Assembly (NCBI RefSeq): GCF_037975245.1
Contig: NC_092579.1
Coordinates: 13,376,678 to 13,440,677, forward strand
Length of the DNA: 64,000 nucleotides
Direction of reading: 5' to 3'
Source: Apostichopus japonicus
Taxonomy: Eukaryota; Echinodermata; Holothuroidea; Aspidochirotida; Stichopodidae
The notes beneath the pieces were generated by a model. The model was given only the letters and a program-made list of their open reading frames with translations, searched no databases and was not told the origin of the DNA. The translations under genes and the position numbers were made by a program. Shown piece after piece: positions 49,435-63,000 of this stretch. Each line of letters starts with the position of its first letter. The first letter of the stretch is position 1.

Positions 49435-51021
49435 CAGCAGACACTTATATTTCTGGAATGATAAAAAATATTCCCAATTACTGTCACTTCATAATGGCTT
49501 GAGTCATTGATCAATTGCTGCGTAAGAAAGTTGACCTGGTAATGGGTACTTTCTGCCTCTGTGGAATGGGGATTAAATTATCCATGCGTGTTCTTATCTC
49601 AAGAAACTTCTAATTAAAGCTACATTCATGCCATTTTTGTGTTGCGTTGTACATGTATGCCATCCTTAGCAAGCACCATAATTTTAATATCACGCCCTCT
49701 ATGGCGCACGACCGCATCACGTTGAAACGCATTACATTAGGTATGTTATAGGACACAGACACAGGGCCTGTTTTTTCCACCTCTAACACCAGACCCCACT
49801 CTGTTAGACTATATTCAATTTTTTTCATTTGATATTCAATTTTTCTATTTCTCAAAATGTTCTTCTTTATTAGATCTCTTCTAATAACCACTAGCTAGGA
49901 TACATGTACACTGTTTCTACTTTGGTTTATAACTAGGCTTCCAATTATAGATAGTAACTTGATTCCAATTGAAAGTATAAATATCAATAGTCAGTGTGGT
50001 GCGTGTGTTGGTGTTGTCCGAGTCAGGAGGGGATCGAAAGATGAGTCGACTTTATTGCGTGGAATAACTTTGTTAGTTATAGTCATGTTCACAGTATGTG
50101 AAAAGAAACCTTAAAAATAATGACTCGGCCGCTACCACCCACATCCACTAGCTTCATTAATTCGTTTCGGTCCACGGGTAAGAGACGGTGAAAGATGGGG
50201 TACAATGCAGGGGAGGGGTGATTCAAGCTTCGAGGTCCAGACTAGGAACATGTGACAATATGGACCCTCTTTGCAGTTCAGTAATTGCATTTCGTAAACG
50301 CAAATTTTCAACAATTTGATTTCCCCCCTTCCAAATAGGGGAAAATTAAATTTGTGTTTTACATTTTTCAACAACAGAGGCCTTTTAAATTATTATATCA
50401 TTATTTTTGTTTCTCATAAACCACATGGCATAGCATATGATGACCCTTAATTGTTTAATTAGGCCTACAACATGATCATGGAAAAGGATACTGTTCATTG
50501 TCAAAAACTGAAAAGGAGCACTTCTAAATCGTGGAAAGGGGCACTCAATTGAGGGTTTTTTTGTCTTACAAAACTATGAGAACGCGTGCCTCCTGTGCCA
50601 CGGTTCAGTTTCCCCTGTCCACCAGCGTTTTAGAAGAAGAACGCATGCCATGTGGGATATGTACTTTTAATATTCTGTTCAATATACTCAGATTATATTT
50701 ATCAAAAAAAAGTGGCTGAATGAACAAAGGGCCTTCTCCATTTTACTCCGTTCACGATAACTTACCGCCTTATTGATACTTTTCAGTAACTTTTGACACA
50801 AATTGACAGCGGCTGGTTAAGGAAATCTTGTCTTTCAGCTACTGGTAACTTGATATTGTGTACCTTGGTATTCTGGTTGACTTGGTAAACAGTTCTACTG
50901 GAGCTGATAATGACCGGCGCTTTTACGACAAAATAGTACAGTACACGGCATAATGTTCATGTTAAGCTTGTGAGCTCAGCAATTTGTTGAAGTTTTGCCG
51001 TCAGGTGCTACGATCCTTGCC

Positions 51022-51071
51022 ATGATGTCGGCCGCAGAAGCTCAGGTACAGAGAGCTGGAGAACTGATCAG
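51022..51071 (+). CDS. SDR42E1: SDR42E1 coding exon 1 (residues 1-17)
   Basis: ATGATG in the context CTTGCCATGATG; encodes [16 protein letters not shown] and ends ATCAG|GTACAT in phase 2. Assignment rests on phase and an open frame joining the Rossmann exon, because this N-terminus is not conserved. Confidence 0.75.
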
Positions 51072-54000
51072 GTACATATTTATTCATTTGAATATTCTTA
51101 TTAAACTTGTTAAGAAGTCTTTTTGATCGCTTATGGCTACTGTTGACTCACAAATGATAACATTCGACACAGGCCTAGGCCGGAGTCGTATACGGCTCTG
51201 GCCTAGGCCTAAGTTTCACGTTAGAGAAAACGTTGCATTATAAACAAAACGAGGGTTACTTTCATTAGTGCAGTATGCCTCAGTCTGTGTACATTCGCCG
51301 GTAACGTATAGCTATAACAATTTGCACTAGAGATTTTGTAGCTACACAAACATAGGCTAACGTTTACACTGGTCTAGGCTAGGGCTTTCAGGATTTTTAC
51401 GAATGTAATGAATCAATAATGAAACATACAACAAGAAAAGGAAGCCCCAGTTGTTGCAAAAACTGATGCCACCATGCATGATCAGTCTAAATCATCAGTG
51501 CAGCCTTTCGGGTACAATAATTATGTTGGTAATACATGTCTTTCCACTGAATTGATCCCTCTCACAAAGATTTAGCACAAACAACTTTAGGGTGTAAATA
51601 TTCATATTTATAGAAGCTTGTTTTGTAAACATAGCAAAGGTATCTGTTGAATGCCATGTGTTAGTAACTTAATACATACTTTTGACTGGCCACTGCTTAA
51701 TATATTCAGGACAATTATGCAATTTTGCATAGCTCTAACATACAGATGTGATATAGCCCTGTACTGTACAATTTGCAATGTATTGTCTCTAATGATGGTA
51801 CTACATTTACAAATTGTCCTGTGACTTTACTATATGTTTGTAATGTACATAGTAACAATGGAAAATGCAACCTTTCCCCTATAAATTAAATAGGGATACT
51901 GTATAACAATGGAAGTACAAGTGTGACTCACATCTGAATCCAAGGCTTGTATCAATTAATCAAGCATCGTGCAAAGCATCTGTGATGCTCTGTACCATTT
52001 TTATCATGAATGCGGTCCTAGTAATCTGGCGGAAAGGTGTAAAAGGTGAAAATAGGGATGATTTGTGGGATTGGTGAAAAGAACACTAGCTTTGGGCAAT
52101 AAGATCATATGCCTGCAACTTTTTTGGGCATTACTTCATTATCTCGAAAAAGTGACATAATGCGCCACCAATCATCGTTTAACCTATTCGGGGTGATAAG
52201 TTACAATGGAATCTGAATAATGACTGTTCTACAGTAGTCGACCACCATTTGAAGCTGCACTTAGTTCAACGAACAGAAATTTCTGTCTTGGATGATCGAA
52301 CTATAGTTAAAAATTTGCTCAAGATTCGGGTGCTGTCTATGTTCGTTAACAAATCTTGCACAGTTTATGAGAAAGAAATTTGAACTGAGTTGAACATGTA
52401 TGCTTAATCAGATAAGGTACTATATATACATGAAGTACTCAACATTCCAGCTAATTGATACAAAACCATGCTATCATATATATTCACCAACTGAATATAT
52501 TTCATTCTTCCTTTCAGCTGAAATAGTTAGTGGAGTATTTATGACACATGTCACATACATACATGTCTTACTCTGGGCATCTTTTTCTGCCTATTGATCT
52601 TGTGGATTAATCACAGAGTTAATTTGTCGAGCACCTTATGTCAATAACTTCAGCTGCTTGTTTAGCTGATAAACCTCAGTAGCTCGGCCTTTCCTTTATG
52701 ACCTCACAGCATTTGTCATTGAAAACCACCATTTTCGTGGAAGCAGGTCTTGATTTGTTGCCCTGTACATTTTTTTTGTTCCAGGCAAAATCCTGGGACT
52801 ATACAGGGAACAACTAGTGTTCAAATTTTGTGAACATAGAAGTTTTGTAGACTCAGAAGTTTGTCTTGAGCAGAATTTAAAATTACTATGGTTTCTGTCT
52901 ACAATGTGTATACCATACACCTTTGCACAGTTTGTATAGCAAGGTGCCTGTTGTGCTTAGCTTGTGCTTGTGCGGTGTAAATAACAGATAAGTTAATATT
53001 CCCCTTTGTATTAATTACATAGCAGATCTTTGACAGTATTTATACCTAGTCAGCCCAGTGCTTCTTGTACTGTAAAGAAGAGCCACACAACTTATGTCAG
53101 TTCTTCTGGTACCCTATAGTTACTGACACAGACCTCTATAGTAAATATTGAACCAGTAGCTGTTATGAATTCGTTGAACATTCAATCATTGCGACATTCT
53201 GGTTGTAGTTCTGTTACAGCGGTTAATGTACCTGGAGTCGTTGCAAAATTACGAAATATGGGATTTGGTTCGGTAACATCTGTTCCTTCAATGGTTTTGT
53301 AACAACTTTGTCCATCAATGCTGCTGTGTAGAGCTCTTTGATAGATGAGAAACCCTTGAGCTTAGAAGTAATTTGAGAAAGTGGTCAGATGCTACGTGAT
53401 ATGAGAATGTCCACCCCACAGCCATAAGGTTCCTAGTGTAAAAACACACCACCAGCTAGATTTTTTAGCCCTCTTCAACATTACTGGCATGCAGTGTTGT
53501 TGAGTGGAGTTGCTGATGAATGTAGTCAGCTATTCCAGTCATACAAGGTTAAAATATGACATCTGTCTAAAATTGACACTGTTCCATCAAGGATTATTTA
53601 GTTAACTTTCTTGGATACCAGCTCTTCTGTCTTCTAAAAGTCAGAGCATTAGCTCTGTAAGGACTTCCTTTCCAGACAAATTCAAGTTAAAAGTAATATT
53701 ACTATTTTTTTTTATTCTCCTCACAGTGCTAGATTATATGTATTGTTTTATACTTTATTCAATTCCTGAAATGTTCTAACCTACTTGACTTTCCACTCCA
53801 TAGTTCAGGCCATGAAATTCAGGCTGTTTAACTGGCTAAATTTCAGTGCATTTTGCAGTTTGCCATTAAATCAAAAAGCACATTCTTTCACTGATGATTG
53901 TTAAGTGACTTACCATACATGTTTTATGTTCTTAATGTCTACAGGAAGAAATATATATATATATATGCCAGTGCTTGTTATGATATATTGGCAAATGGCA

Positions 54001-57000
54001 AAATACATTGGCATTTAGCCAGTAAACAGCCTGCATCTTTGGGGCTGTGTTTGTATTAAACCTTTATATATATAAGATTCTATAGCTTGTTAAGTAGAGT
54101 TTCATTGCCCTTGGCCTTGTGATTTGCGAGTTGCTATGTGCTGGGAATGTCTAATAGGAAAGGTACTGTATGGCCAATGTCAAACATTGCAATTTGTTCA
54201 CTTCAGACAACCAATCCCTTTGCATAGATCCTTTGCATAGATAATTCAATAACAATAGAAGCCATCTATGAAATATATCTATTCATGCTAATTTCTATAG
54301 TCTAGAATAAAGTAGATCACTAAGTTGCTGACCTTCAACTTTGTTGTTAAGAATGGTTGTGTAGATAAGACATGTATGTGGAATGACTCCAAGGTGTCTA
54401 TGTACTGGAGGAAAAATAGCAAATTCTGAGAAAAAAGTTCCAATTCCTATTGAGTATTAAAGTAAGTTTGTAGCACTGTAGATGCACTTAGCATTATAGT
54501 TTTAGTTTAGTTTAGTAGAAAGAAAGGATCAGGAGGGACACTTAAGTCCCCATCAAGGACCCTATTGAGAGGGGGAAAAAAACTGAAGACAGAAACACTC
54601 AGACCTGATTACAATGCTTAAAGTGCTTGTCCAAAGCATTCTTAAACCCAGTGACACTACTTGCAAGTACAACTTTCTCAGGCAAACCGTTTCACACATT
54701 CACAACCCTATTAGAAAAAAAGTTATGCCGAATATTAATCCTACTATGTCGTATAGTGTTATCGTATAGTGTGGAAGACCATACTAGACCCTCTTCTGTT
54801 CTTCTATACTTTTCTCTCAGAACATTATCCTTTCAGTCAAAACACATTTAATTTGAAGATTATCACCTCCCCTCACCATCCATTTGTTTGCAGTGTACAA
54901 GCAATTGCAATTTATTATGCAGACTAGTCTCCAAAATTCAGTATGATGCCTAAGTATCACTACGTTTCATAAATATTCATTTGCATCAGAGGGTGGGGGA
55001 GGGGGTGGAGGGGGTGGAGGAAAGGAGTAACTAAGTAAAAGTAATTAAGGAGCCTCTACTTTTAAGTAGAAGTATAGTGCCGGTAAGATGATACATAAAA
55101 CCCACAATAATTCTCAATTGAAGCTTGCCGAAGTGTAGCCTAACAGTATAATAGGGCTGTTATGTAAGGCCTAAGTTATAAAACTGTTTGAAAAACAAGG
55201 ACTTTCTGTTTAAACAGTGCTGCAGTGCTCACATACTGTAGTACAGACCTACATGAGAAGCTGCTTCAATCACTTTAGTCGTTTGAAAGATGGATAATTT
55301 TCAAAATGTTAAATAAGTGTGAAATCCACAATCAGTAAAGTAAGATAGCTACATTCTTTATACCATACACGATAGTTAAATACCAATATGATGAACTGAG
55401 GTCTGTGGACATTATCATGGCTGCACATACTGTAGTGTAAACATATTAAGTTTCTTGCATGGATAACACATTAAATCAGAACATGATTTCCAGGTCTGAC
55501 ACTTGTTACTAATTAAATGGATAAATACAGATTGAATTCTCTGCTACTGTATGTAAACCATGTTTACTGTAAATACTCTTCTCAGGAGAAAGTTGTTGTT
55601 TTTAGTGACATATTTCTTATTTCCTCTTCAACAGGGGTCTTGATGTACAGTCCATCAGTGGCAAGCACTTCTTGGTAACAGGTGGTGCAGGATGTTTTGG
55701 AATGCATCTAGGCAGGGCACTCCACCTATTAGGTGGTCAAGTCACTCTTTTGGATAAAACTGAGCTTCTGGAGGACTGCGATCCATCTATCAAATTCATT
55801 CAGGTGGGTAAAGTTAAAATGTACAATAGCTCAAAAGATGATCATGGTTAATTATCAGATTCCATATATGAAACAGTAGCCTACAGTATATAGTTACAAA
55901 GAGTTTGAAATACGTTGATGAGTGTCCAAGATGTCAGGTGCATATATGCAAATTAGTACAGTTTGCAAAGGTATCTCAGCACATGCATTCTGGACTTCTG
56001 GTCCACCAGAGGCTAGATGGACAAAAGAAGATGATATGGAATCTGAGTGGATACATTTTGGTTTCCTTTAGATTGATGTCAATATTAAACGTTATTAGGA
56101 TTGTGTACAACTTGAAGGATTAATAATTTACTTCACTTAGAACTCTGAGCTAGATCATTGGGGGTGGTGCAGTGCTAACATTTTACCAACTTTAGTAGGC
56201 TAGGTAGATTTGAGTGCATTTACAGTAGAATGGAGACAGGTAAGTATCGTTGTTCGTAAACGCAGAGAAAATGTGGATAATTTACAATACTTTCCCTCGT
56301 TACCTCCTTCCTCCACCCCCTCCCTGCCCCTCCCACAATTATCTCCATTTAATTCTTTTGTATCAAATAGGATCTTTGTGTTACTTAAAAGGGAAGATCC
56401 TTGCTGAAACACTTGTAAGAGATCTAATGTTGAAAGTTTTGCACAGTCAATTATGTGCTTACAGCATAGTCTTCAGTTACTTATAATAATACTGGCCTTC
56501 AAATTGCTGGCCATGAAGAGATTTGCCCATGGTACAGTTTAATAAGTGTATTGTCTGGTCAACCATTGATTGTGCATTTGAAGTGACTTGTCATGATTTT
56601 TAAGTGAATTGGTAACCGATTGATATGTCATTTCAGGGCGACATTAGGAACCAGGAGTTGCTGATGAAGGCTTGTGCTGGTGTAAATTGTGTTTTTCACA
56701 TTGCTTCCTATGGGATGTCTGGCATTGCCATGGTAAGTACATCTTAAAATGGATTGTAGTAGCTAGTCCACTTAATCATTCCTGACCGATAGGTACAAGG
56801 GAAAGAGGTGCCTTGGGGAAAGGGATGAGAAAATGTGGAGGAGGGTGTAGGGTGGTCAGGGATATTGTCCATCTGGATAGGAAACTTGACCTTGGTTGGT
56901 GAATTGATATATTCCTGACTGTGAAGTAAACCAGTAGATTGGGTTTGTACACATAGCCTTCATCCCAACCATTATCCCTGTTTTTGTTTTGTTTTTTTGC

Positions 57001-60000
57001 AAGTGAATCTCTTAATATTCTACTTACTGTAATTTATACCACCTGCATGTAATGATGATATTTATAGGATTAATGCTGTACTGTAGTAGAGTGTAGAACT
57101 GTTGTAAGAATTCAGTTGCAAATATACAGTGAAAACAATCAGAATTTTATAGGGATATATCCAGAGCTGCTTATATATTAGGTATTGACTTGTTAAGTAC
57201 AGGTATATACAGCATTTGGGTACATTCGGAATTGAAGATAAAAAACAAGGTAGGAAACATAATTTGAACAAATTTGGAATGGTTTTGTATATGACAAGTT
57301 CCAGTACAAAGAAGAGCAGAACCTACACTGTACACAATGGAGGTTTCTGTTTAGGAGTAGACAATGTGAAGCCTGTACTGTATATCAAGTTATTTCCTGC
57401 TTGAAGGTTAGGACGTAAAGGTTCCAATAGCAAATTTGTTATTCTATTCCAAGCTTAACTGGCAGAAGACTTCCTAATGGTTCTTTCATAAACAAATTAA
57501 TTTTACCATCATTTCCCCATTTTATAGTTCTCGATACATCTCTATCTTGCTTAGCAAAGCATGTGAGTTTATGTTGCCACTCACTGTATGACAAATTTTT
57601 AGCATGTGTCCAGTCCTCAAAATGAAGGGAAAAGACATGGTGCATTGTTAACTATGACAAGTAACTCTTTGGAACAATTACTGGTGTTGCATTCATCTAA
57701 ATATTATGAATATTAATAAGCATAATGAATGTGCTATTGTGTTGATCTGATTATAATCTTTACCAATTTGTTAGATGGGAATACCCCAATCAGAGGGTTT
57801 GTTTTGTTTTGTCTTGTATTTGTCTGTCGTTGTTTTTGTTCTTAAACTAATTAATTTCTGTCTTCTCTTTTGTCAGAGAAGGACCAAATTAGTGGAAGAG
57901 GTCAATGTCGGAGGCACCAGTAAGCTGTTAAAAGGTTGGCACCATGCTTCTACAGGAAGTGCCCATCAGTATTGTTTACCAGGATTTTTGTCCGATGGAC
58001 GCAACGTCTTAAAATGTTTGCCTCCGCTCAGAAAAACTTGCAACCCTACAGTCCTCCACGAATACATGCAGTTTCAAATACCTCTACAGGAACACACAAT
58101 ACTTAGTTACAATGACCCCTGACAAAACATTGGCTTGTGCGCAACGGAAGCGCCCCCCCCCAAAAAAAAAAAAAAAGCAAAAGATGAAAGCTGTAACTAG
58201 AATACAACAAAATTACAATCAAATTCTGAAGTGGAAAATTTTGCAGTAGACTAATTACCATATATGCTGGCCTAGGCATCACGCAGTGCACACTTCTGTA
58301 TAGGGTATACAACTCCCTTACATAGCGTCTATGAAACTTTTATGGGCTATGAATATGCTGTCGGAAACCAATGTAAAGTAAACCGAATGGCCAGAGAGAA
58401 AGTGCAAGAATAAAAATACCCCACTTTTAACTGATTTAAATCATAAATAATCATAGGGAATCATAAATGAAAGCACTCCCCCCCCCTCCCTCTCTAGTCT
58501 GATGGTTCCAGTATGCTACATGTGCACATTTGCATAGCATTGGTTTCACCTACAGAGGTGGTGATGGTTGGTTTGCATTTTAACTGGTATAATTCAGCTG
58601 TATAGTAAGGTGGCTTAATAGGGACGTAGGAAAATAAAATAAGTGTCCCCAAATCTCAAAATGTTGACTTTTTATCTCAAAATTTTGACTTAGAAAGTCA
58701 AAAAAAAAAATCTTTCCTCTGTCCCTATTAAGCCACAGTAATATTATGATTACTTGTAGTTAACTATCAAACAATAAAAGACAAAGTATTTTGTAGGGAT
58801 GGCAGAGCCCACTTTTGAAGAGGGGGAGGGGGGGGGGATGAAATTAAGACTTCTCAGGCATGTCTTTAATGGCAATACCAGAGTGCAATGCAGGCATGCT
58901 GGCGGTTAATATTTGATTTGCAATAAGTTTAATATGGAATGAGAAATAAGTGGCAAGGTTACTGAAGCAGAGTCTCCTGTCCATGGTGGTTGCATCAAGT
59001 TTTCTTCTGTTTTATTTCTTATTCCTGAATTTGTTGTGAAGTTGCAATATTTTTATCTTTTTGATACCTAGCATGCCTGGAGAACAATGTAGAGAGAATG
59101 GTCTACACGAGTACGCACAATGTCATATTCAACGGTAATCCGATAGAAAACGGCGATGAGTCTCTACCCTACATACCCCTCGACGAGGTGAGCAGTCGCT
59201 GTGTCACTCTGGGAAAGACATTTCGAATCATTTTTGGAAATTAGAGATAAAATATTTTCAGAAAAAATTAGGTGTGGGTATCTCAATCTGTGATCCTTGG
59301 AGCGTGAATAGGAGCAAAGCTGTAACCTTTGCATTCCTTGTAATTCTTTGTCCACTCGCGGAAAAGAGCTCTCTGAATATAATTTATGCAAGGAATCATC
59401 CATGATCATAGTAGGGTTTCAAAGAAGTTAAGACATGGCTTTTAAAATTAAACTAAGATTGTCATATCACCAATATGCTTTGCAAAATGTAAACACTTTT
59501 ATTATGTAAATATTTGGCTCGTAAAGATGACAAATCAAGAATTTTATGATGCTTGAGCTTCGTAGTCGGTACGTTAATCTACCGCAGTGAGTACAGGAAC
59601 TCTTCTGTTTCTTGTGGAGATGAAAGGTCGTTTGAGGTCAATAGATGCCAAAGTCTGAAAACTTTGTAAATATAACTCCAGAAGTAAAAGCTTGAATAGA
59701 ATGTCACTCTTGATATGTGAAATAATCTTAGTGAGTACAATGAATGCGATGCTTTTTTGTAAAGATGAAAGGTCATTTGAGGTAAGCAGAGGTCCAAGCC
59801 TGAAACCTTGTATGTAGTATATTAAATTCTAAATGCAACTTGATGGACTGGATACCTTGTAAAGAGATCAGTGTTCATCTGCCGACTTGGAGTCAACAAA
59901 TGTCAAAGTTCAAAAAGGGGGGGGGGGGTGCAGCATGATGAAAGCTGGGATCCCGGATTGTTTTAACTGGACATAAAGCTGGTTAAAGATATTTTGATCT

Positions 60001-63000
60001 ACGTGGCCTATTTTCTTGGCTTCTGGTTTCATTCTCTCTTCTTCAATTTTTTTCAGCACAAAGATGATTATTCCAGAACAAAGTGTATGGCTGAACAACT
60101 GATATTGACTCACTCAGGGAAGAAAACTAAAGGTTAGCTTCAAAGGAAATCTCCTTTTTCTCAACTTTCAGCTCAAAATTCTGTCAAAATTTTTTTTTTT
60201 TTTGCTCACTTTTGTGATGTCATTGATAGAGATTTTAAAACCACGATACACAACTTCCCCATATGGAATATGTATATGTATGTATATGTGTATGTATATT
60301 AGATCCTCCTGCAAGCAGGAACTCGCGAAGAAGCCATCATTGGCTTATCAAAGCCGCAAGCTGACCGAAGTCAGTCTCTTAGATTCATATTTAACGTCCA
60401 TGAAATTGTCAATTGTCAACAACTCTATAACTGGACGACATACATTAATCTTGGAGTGACTCGAACTCGGGACCTTATGATTGAAAGGCACCGGCGTTAA
60501 CCACTGAGCTAACACTCCTAACACAGCTAACACTAATAAGAAAAACTTATTTCATTTGGACAGTGTCACACATTTTACTGTAAGTGCCTTCACACGCAAG
60601 TGCTTGAATTTGTCATGTTTTTCTTTAGAATGTCTAGAAATATTGTTCTTCTTTTCATTTCTAACAGTCTTGGTTGCTTTCTGTTAAGTCTTGAATAGCT
60701 GTTTTAATGAGTAAGGTTCAGTTTTTGATCTCGCTATTTTTACAGCAAAGGGAACTATTTACAACTTATCTTTTTATCTAAAGATGGCCATACATTTCGT
60801 TCTTCTGCGTGTCGAGCTGTTGCAATTTATGGCCGAGGAGAGCAACGGCAATTTCCACAAGTCATGGTACGATATTGAGATATTTAACCTTTAGTGTGGG
60901 TCATCTCTTTTAAGTCAGGTTTTCTTTAGAATTTATCATTAGAATTTTTTTTTTGATAAAAAAGAAAGCCTATATATTTCATGATATCTTTGTTGAAGCT
61001 TTGCCAGTGTTCTTTTTTTTTAGGCTCTTGATTTCAAGGTCGTTCAGGGCAGTAATACTCTACTCCACAGTGTAATTCTGTGCTTTTGTACATATATGTT
61101 ACTTATCACAAGAAACACGTATTATAGAAAATGAAATTAAAAATCTATTCATTAATTTCAGTACGTAGCTTGATGAAAACAAAACAAATTGTCTAGGCTT
61201 GATTCTCTTTTATTCTTTGACTTTGTTCCTGGTTGAACAGGTTAAAAAGTCATCATGCAAGTTTTCAATAAATTACAATAGCATATATCATGACAGGGTC
61301 ACCTACTTACACATTGGCTAACTATTTGTCTGTGCTAGGAATTTTTTTAGTTTTGTTTTAGTTTTAGTTTACTGTATGTGACCAACAAGTCCATTTGTAC
61401 AGGGCATTATAGCCATCAACATGGTTTAAGCTATATAATTCAATGTCTATATAATTCAATGTCAGTAAGTGTTGAGAGACAAGATTTCCTTTTTAGGAAT
61501 ACCAAGGACATATTAAGAGGCATTTAGTGATGGATACAATCTTTCAGAGGTAACCATATTTAGCCATTTGGCTATGATGTATATATAGGCATTTGTTCTG
61601 TGGATAGACACAGCCTCGCAAGGATATGTGTCATACCAGTTCACTACCAGTTATATGCATTTGTTCTCTCGATAGACTTTTGTAAATAGACTTTTCCAGA
61701 CGTTGGATCGATAAATTTATTTTTGTAGGATGAAGTCCATAGTCCAAGCTAACTTTCATGCATTCTGAGCTTTGACTTGGGGTGGGGGTAGCTTTAACTC
61801 TGAGGGGTGGGGGAAGTTTTGACTCTGAGGGGTGGGGGAAGTTTTGACTCTGAGGGGTGGGGCAAGTTTTGACTTTGAGGGGTAAGGGAAGTTTTGACTC
61901 TGAGGGGTGGGGATAGCTCCGACCCTGAGGAGTGGTGGTAGCTTTGACTCTGAGGGGTCCCAGGGGTAGCTCCGACTCTGAGGGGTGGGGGTAGCTTTGA
62001 CTCTGAGGGGTGGGGGTAGCTCCGACTCTGAGGGGTAGGAGCTGGTGGGTGATGGCTCAGTCATCATCTAAGCTCTTGGGTCGTGGGCTGTAAACTTTGC
62101 AGACTCTGATGTAGAGCTAGTAGGGCTGTTGATAGACACAGCCCATCAAATACAAGGTTGTTACCCATTTAGCTGTTAAGTAGAATTACTAGTACTGTCG
62201 ATTGACGAATGCCTTAAGACGAGAATAATGTCCACAACCTTTTATGCATTTTCATACAGCCAGTATTTAAGTCTCCCTTCCTTGATGTAAATTATTTTTC
62301 CAAGTTATCAATTATTCAAATATTTGGATAGGAAGTCTATATGAGTTATGTTTCATCAGATACCCTTAATGTCCCTTGCCATAGTTTTTCTGCTGACTGA
62401 TTCTGTAGGGGAACATGTCGACACTTAACATGGTCCAGAAAATTGTAATATTAAAGCACAGGTCAAACCAAATTTCTTTTCATCTAGCATATTTCAAACT
62501 GACCATCCGGCCTGGATATTCCTATTTTGTGGGATATTCATTGTCTTATTTTGCCATGACCCATAGCAACAAACTCTTCAGCATTTGGCCAGTACATACA
62601 AAAGGCATTAACATAACCTTTGTCCTTTCTATTGACCGATCGAAAAGAGCCCATTACCTGTCATGACTCTTTATGTGTTTCCAGCATTGTCCAACAATTT
62701 TTTTTGTAAATGCCTTGAGTGTTGATTGAGTGTATACCCAGTTGTTACAATTTAATAGCCAAGTCACTGGCAATCGACTCTCTGAATGTTTGGTTAAGAA
62801 CTCTTTTTATCTCTTTATTTGTTTACCTTGCTACTTCTTCTGCTGATAATTATTCTCATCGAGATCAGTCTTGGTAAACAACTTGGCTATCTCTTTTCTT
62901 GATCGTTGTAAAATCTCAATTTGACAAATGAAAATTATTAGTCAAATATTTATCAAAGATAAACTGCATAGTTGTTAGGGTGCCAGCTTTGATGGAATTG

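Noticed and set aside
57775..58122. 115-codon plus-strand ORF
   Set aside because: Only residues from 57,877 to 57,934 are real (SDR42E1 exon 4); the rest is intron read-through.
60440..60520. tRNA gene on the minus strand
   Set aside because: A and B boxes are good but the D, T and acceptor stems do not pair properly, and a SINE-like body follows.
61756..62067. 103-codon proline-rich ORF on the minus strand
   Set aside because: It is translation of the G-rich minisatellite; periodicity follows the DNA repeat and there is no splice or family support.
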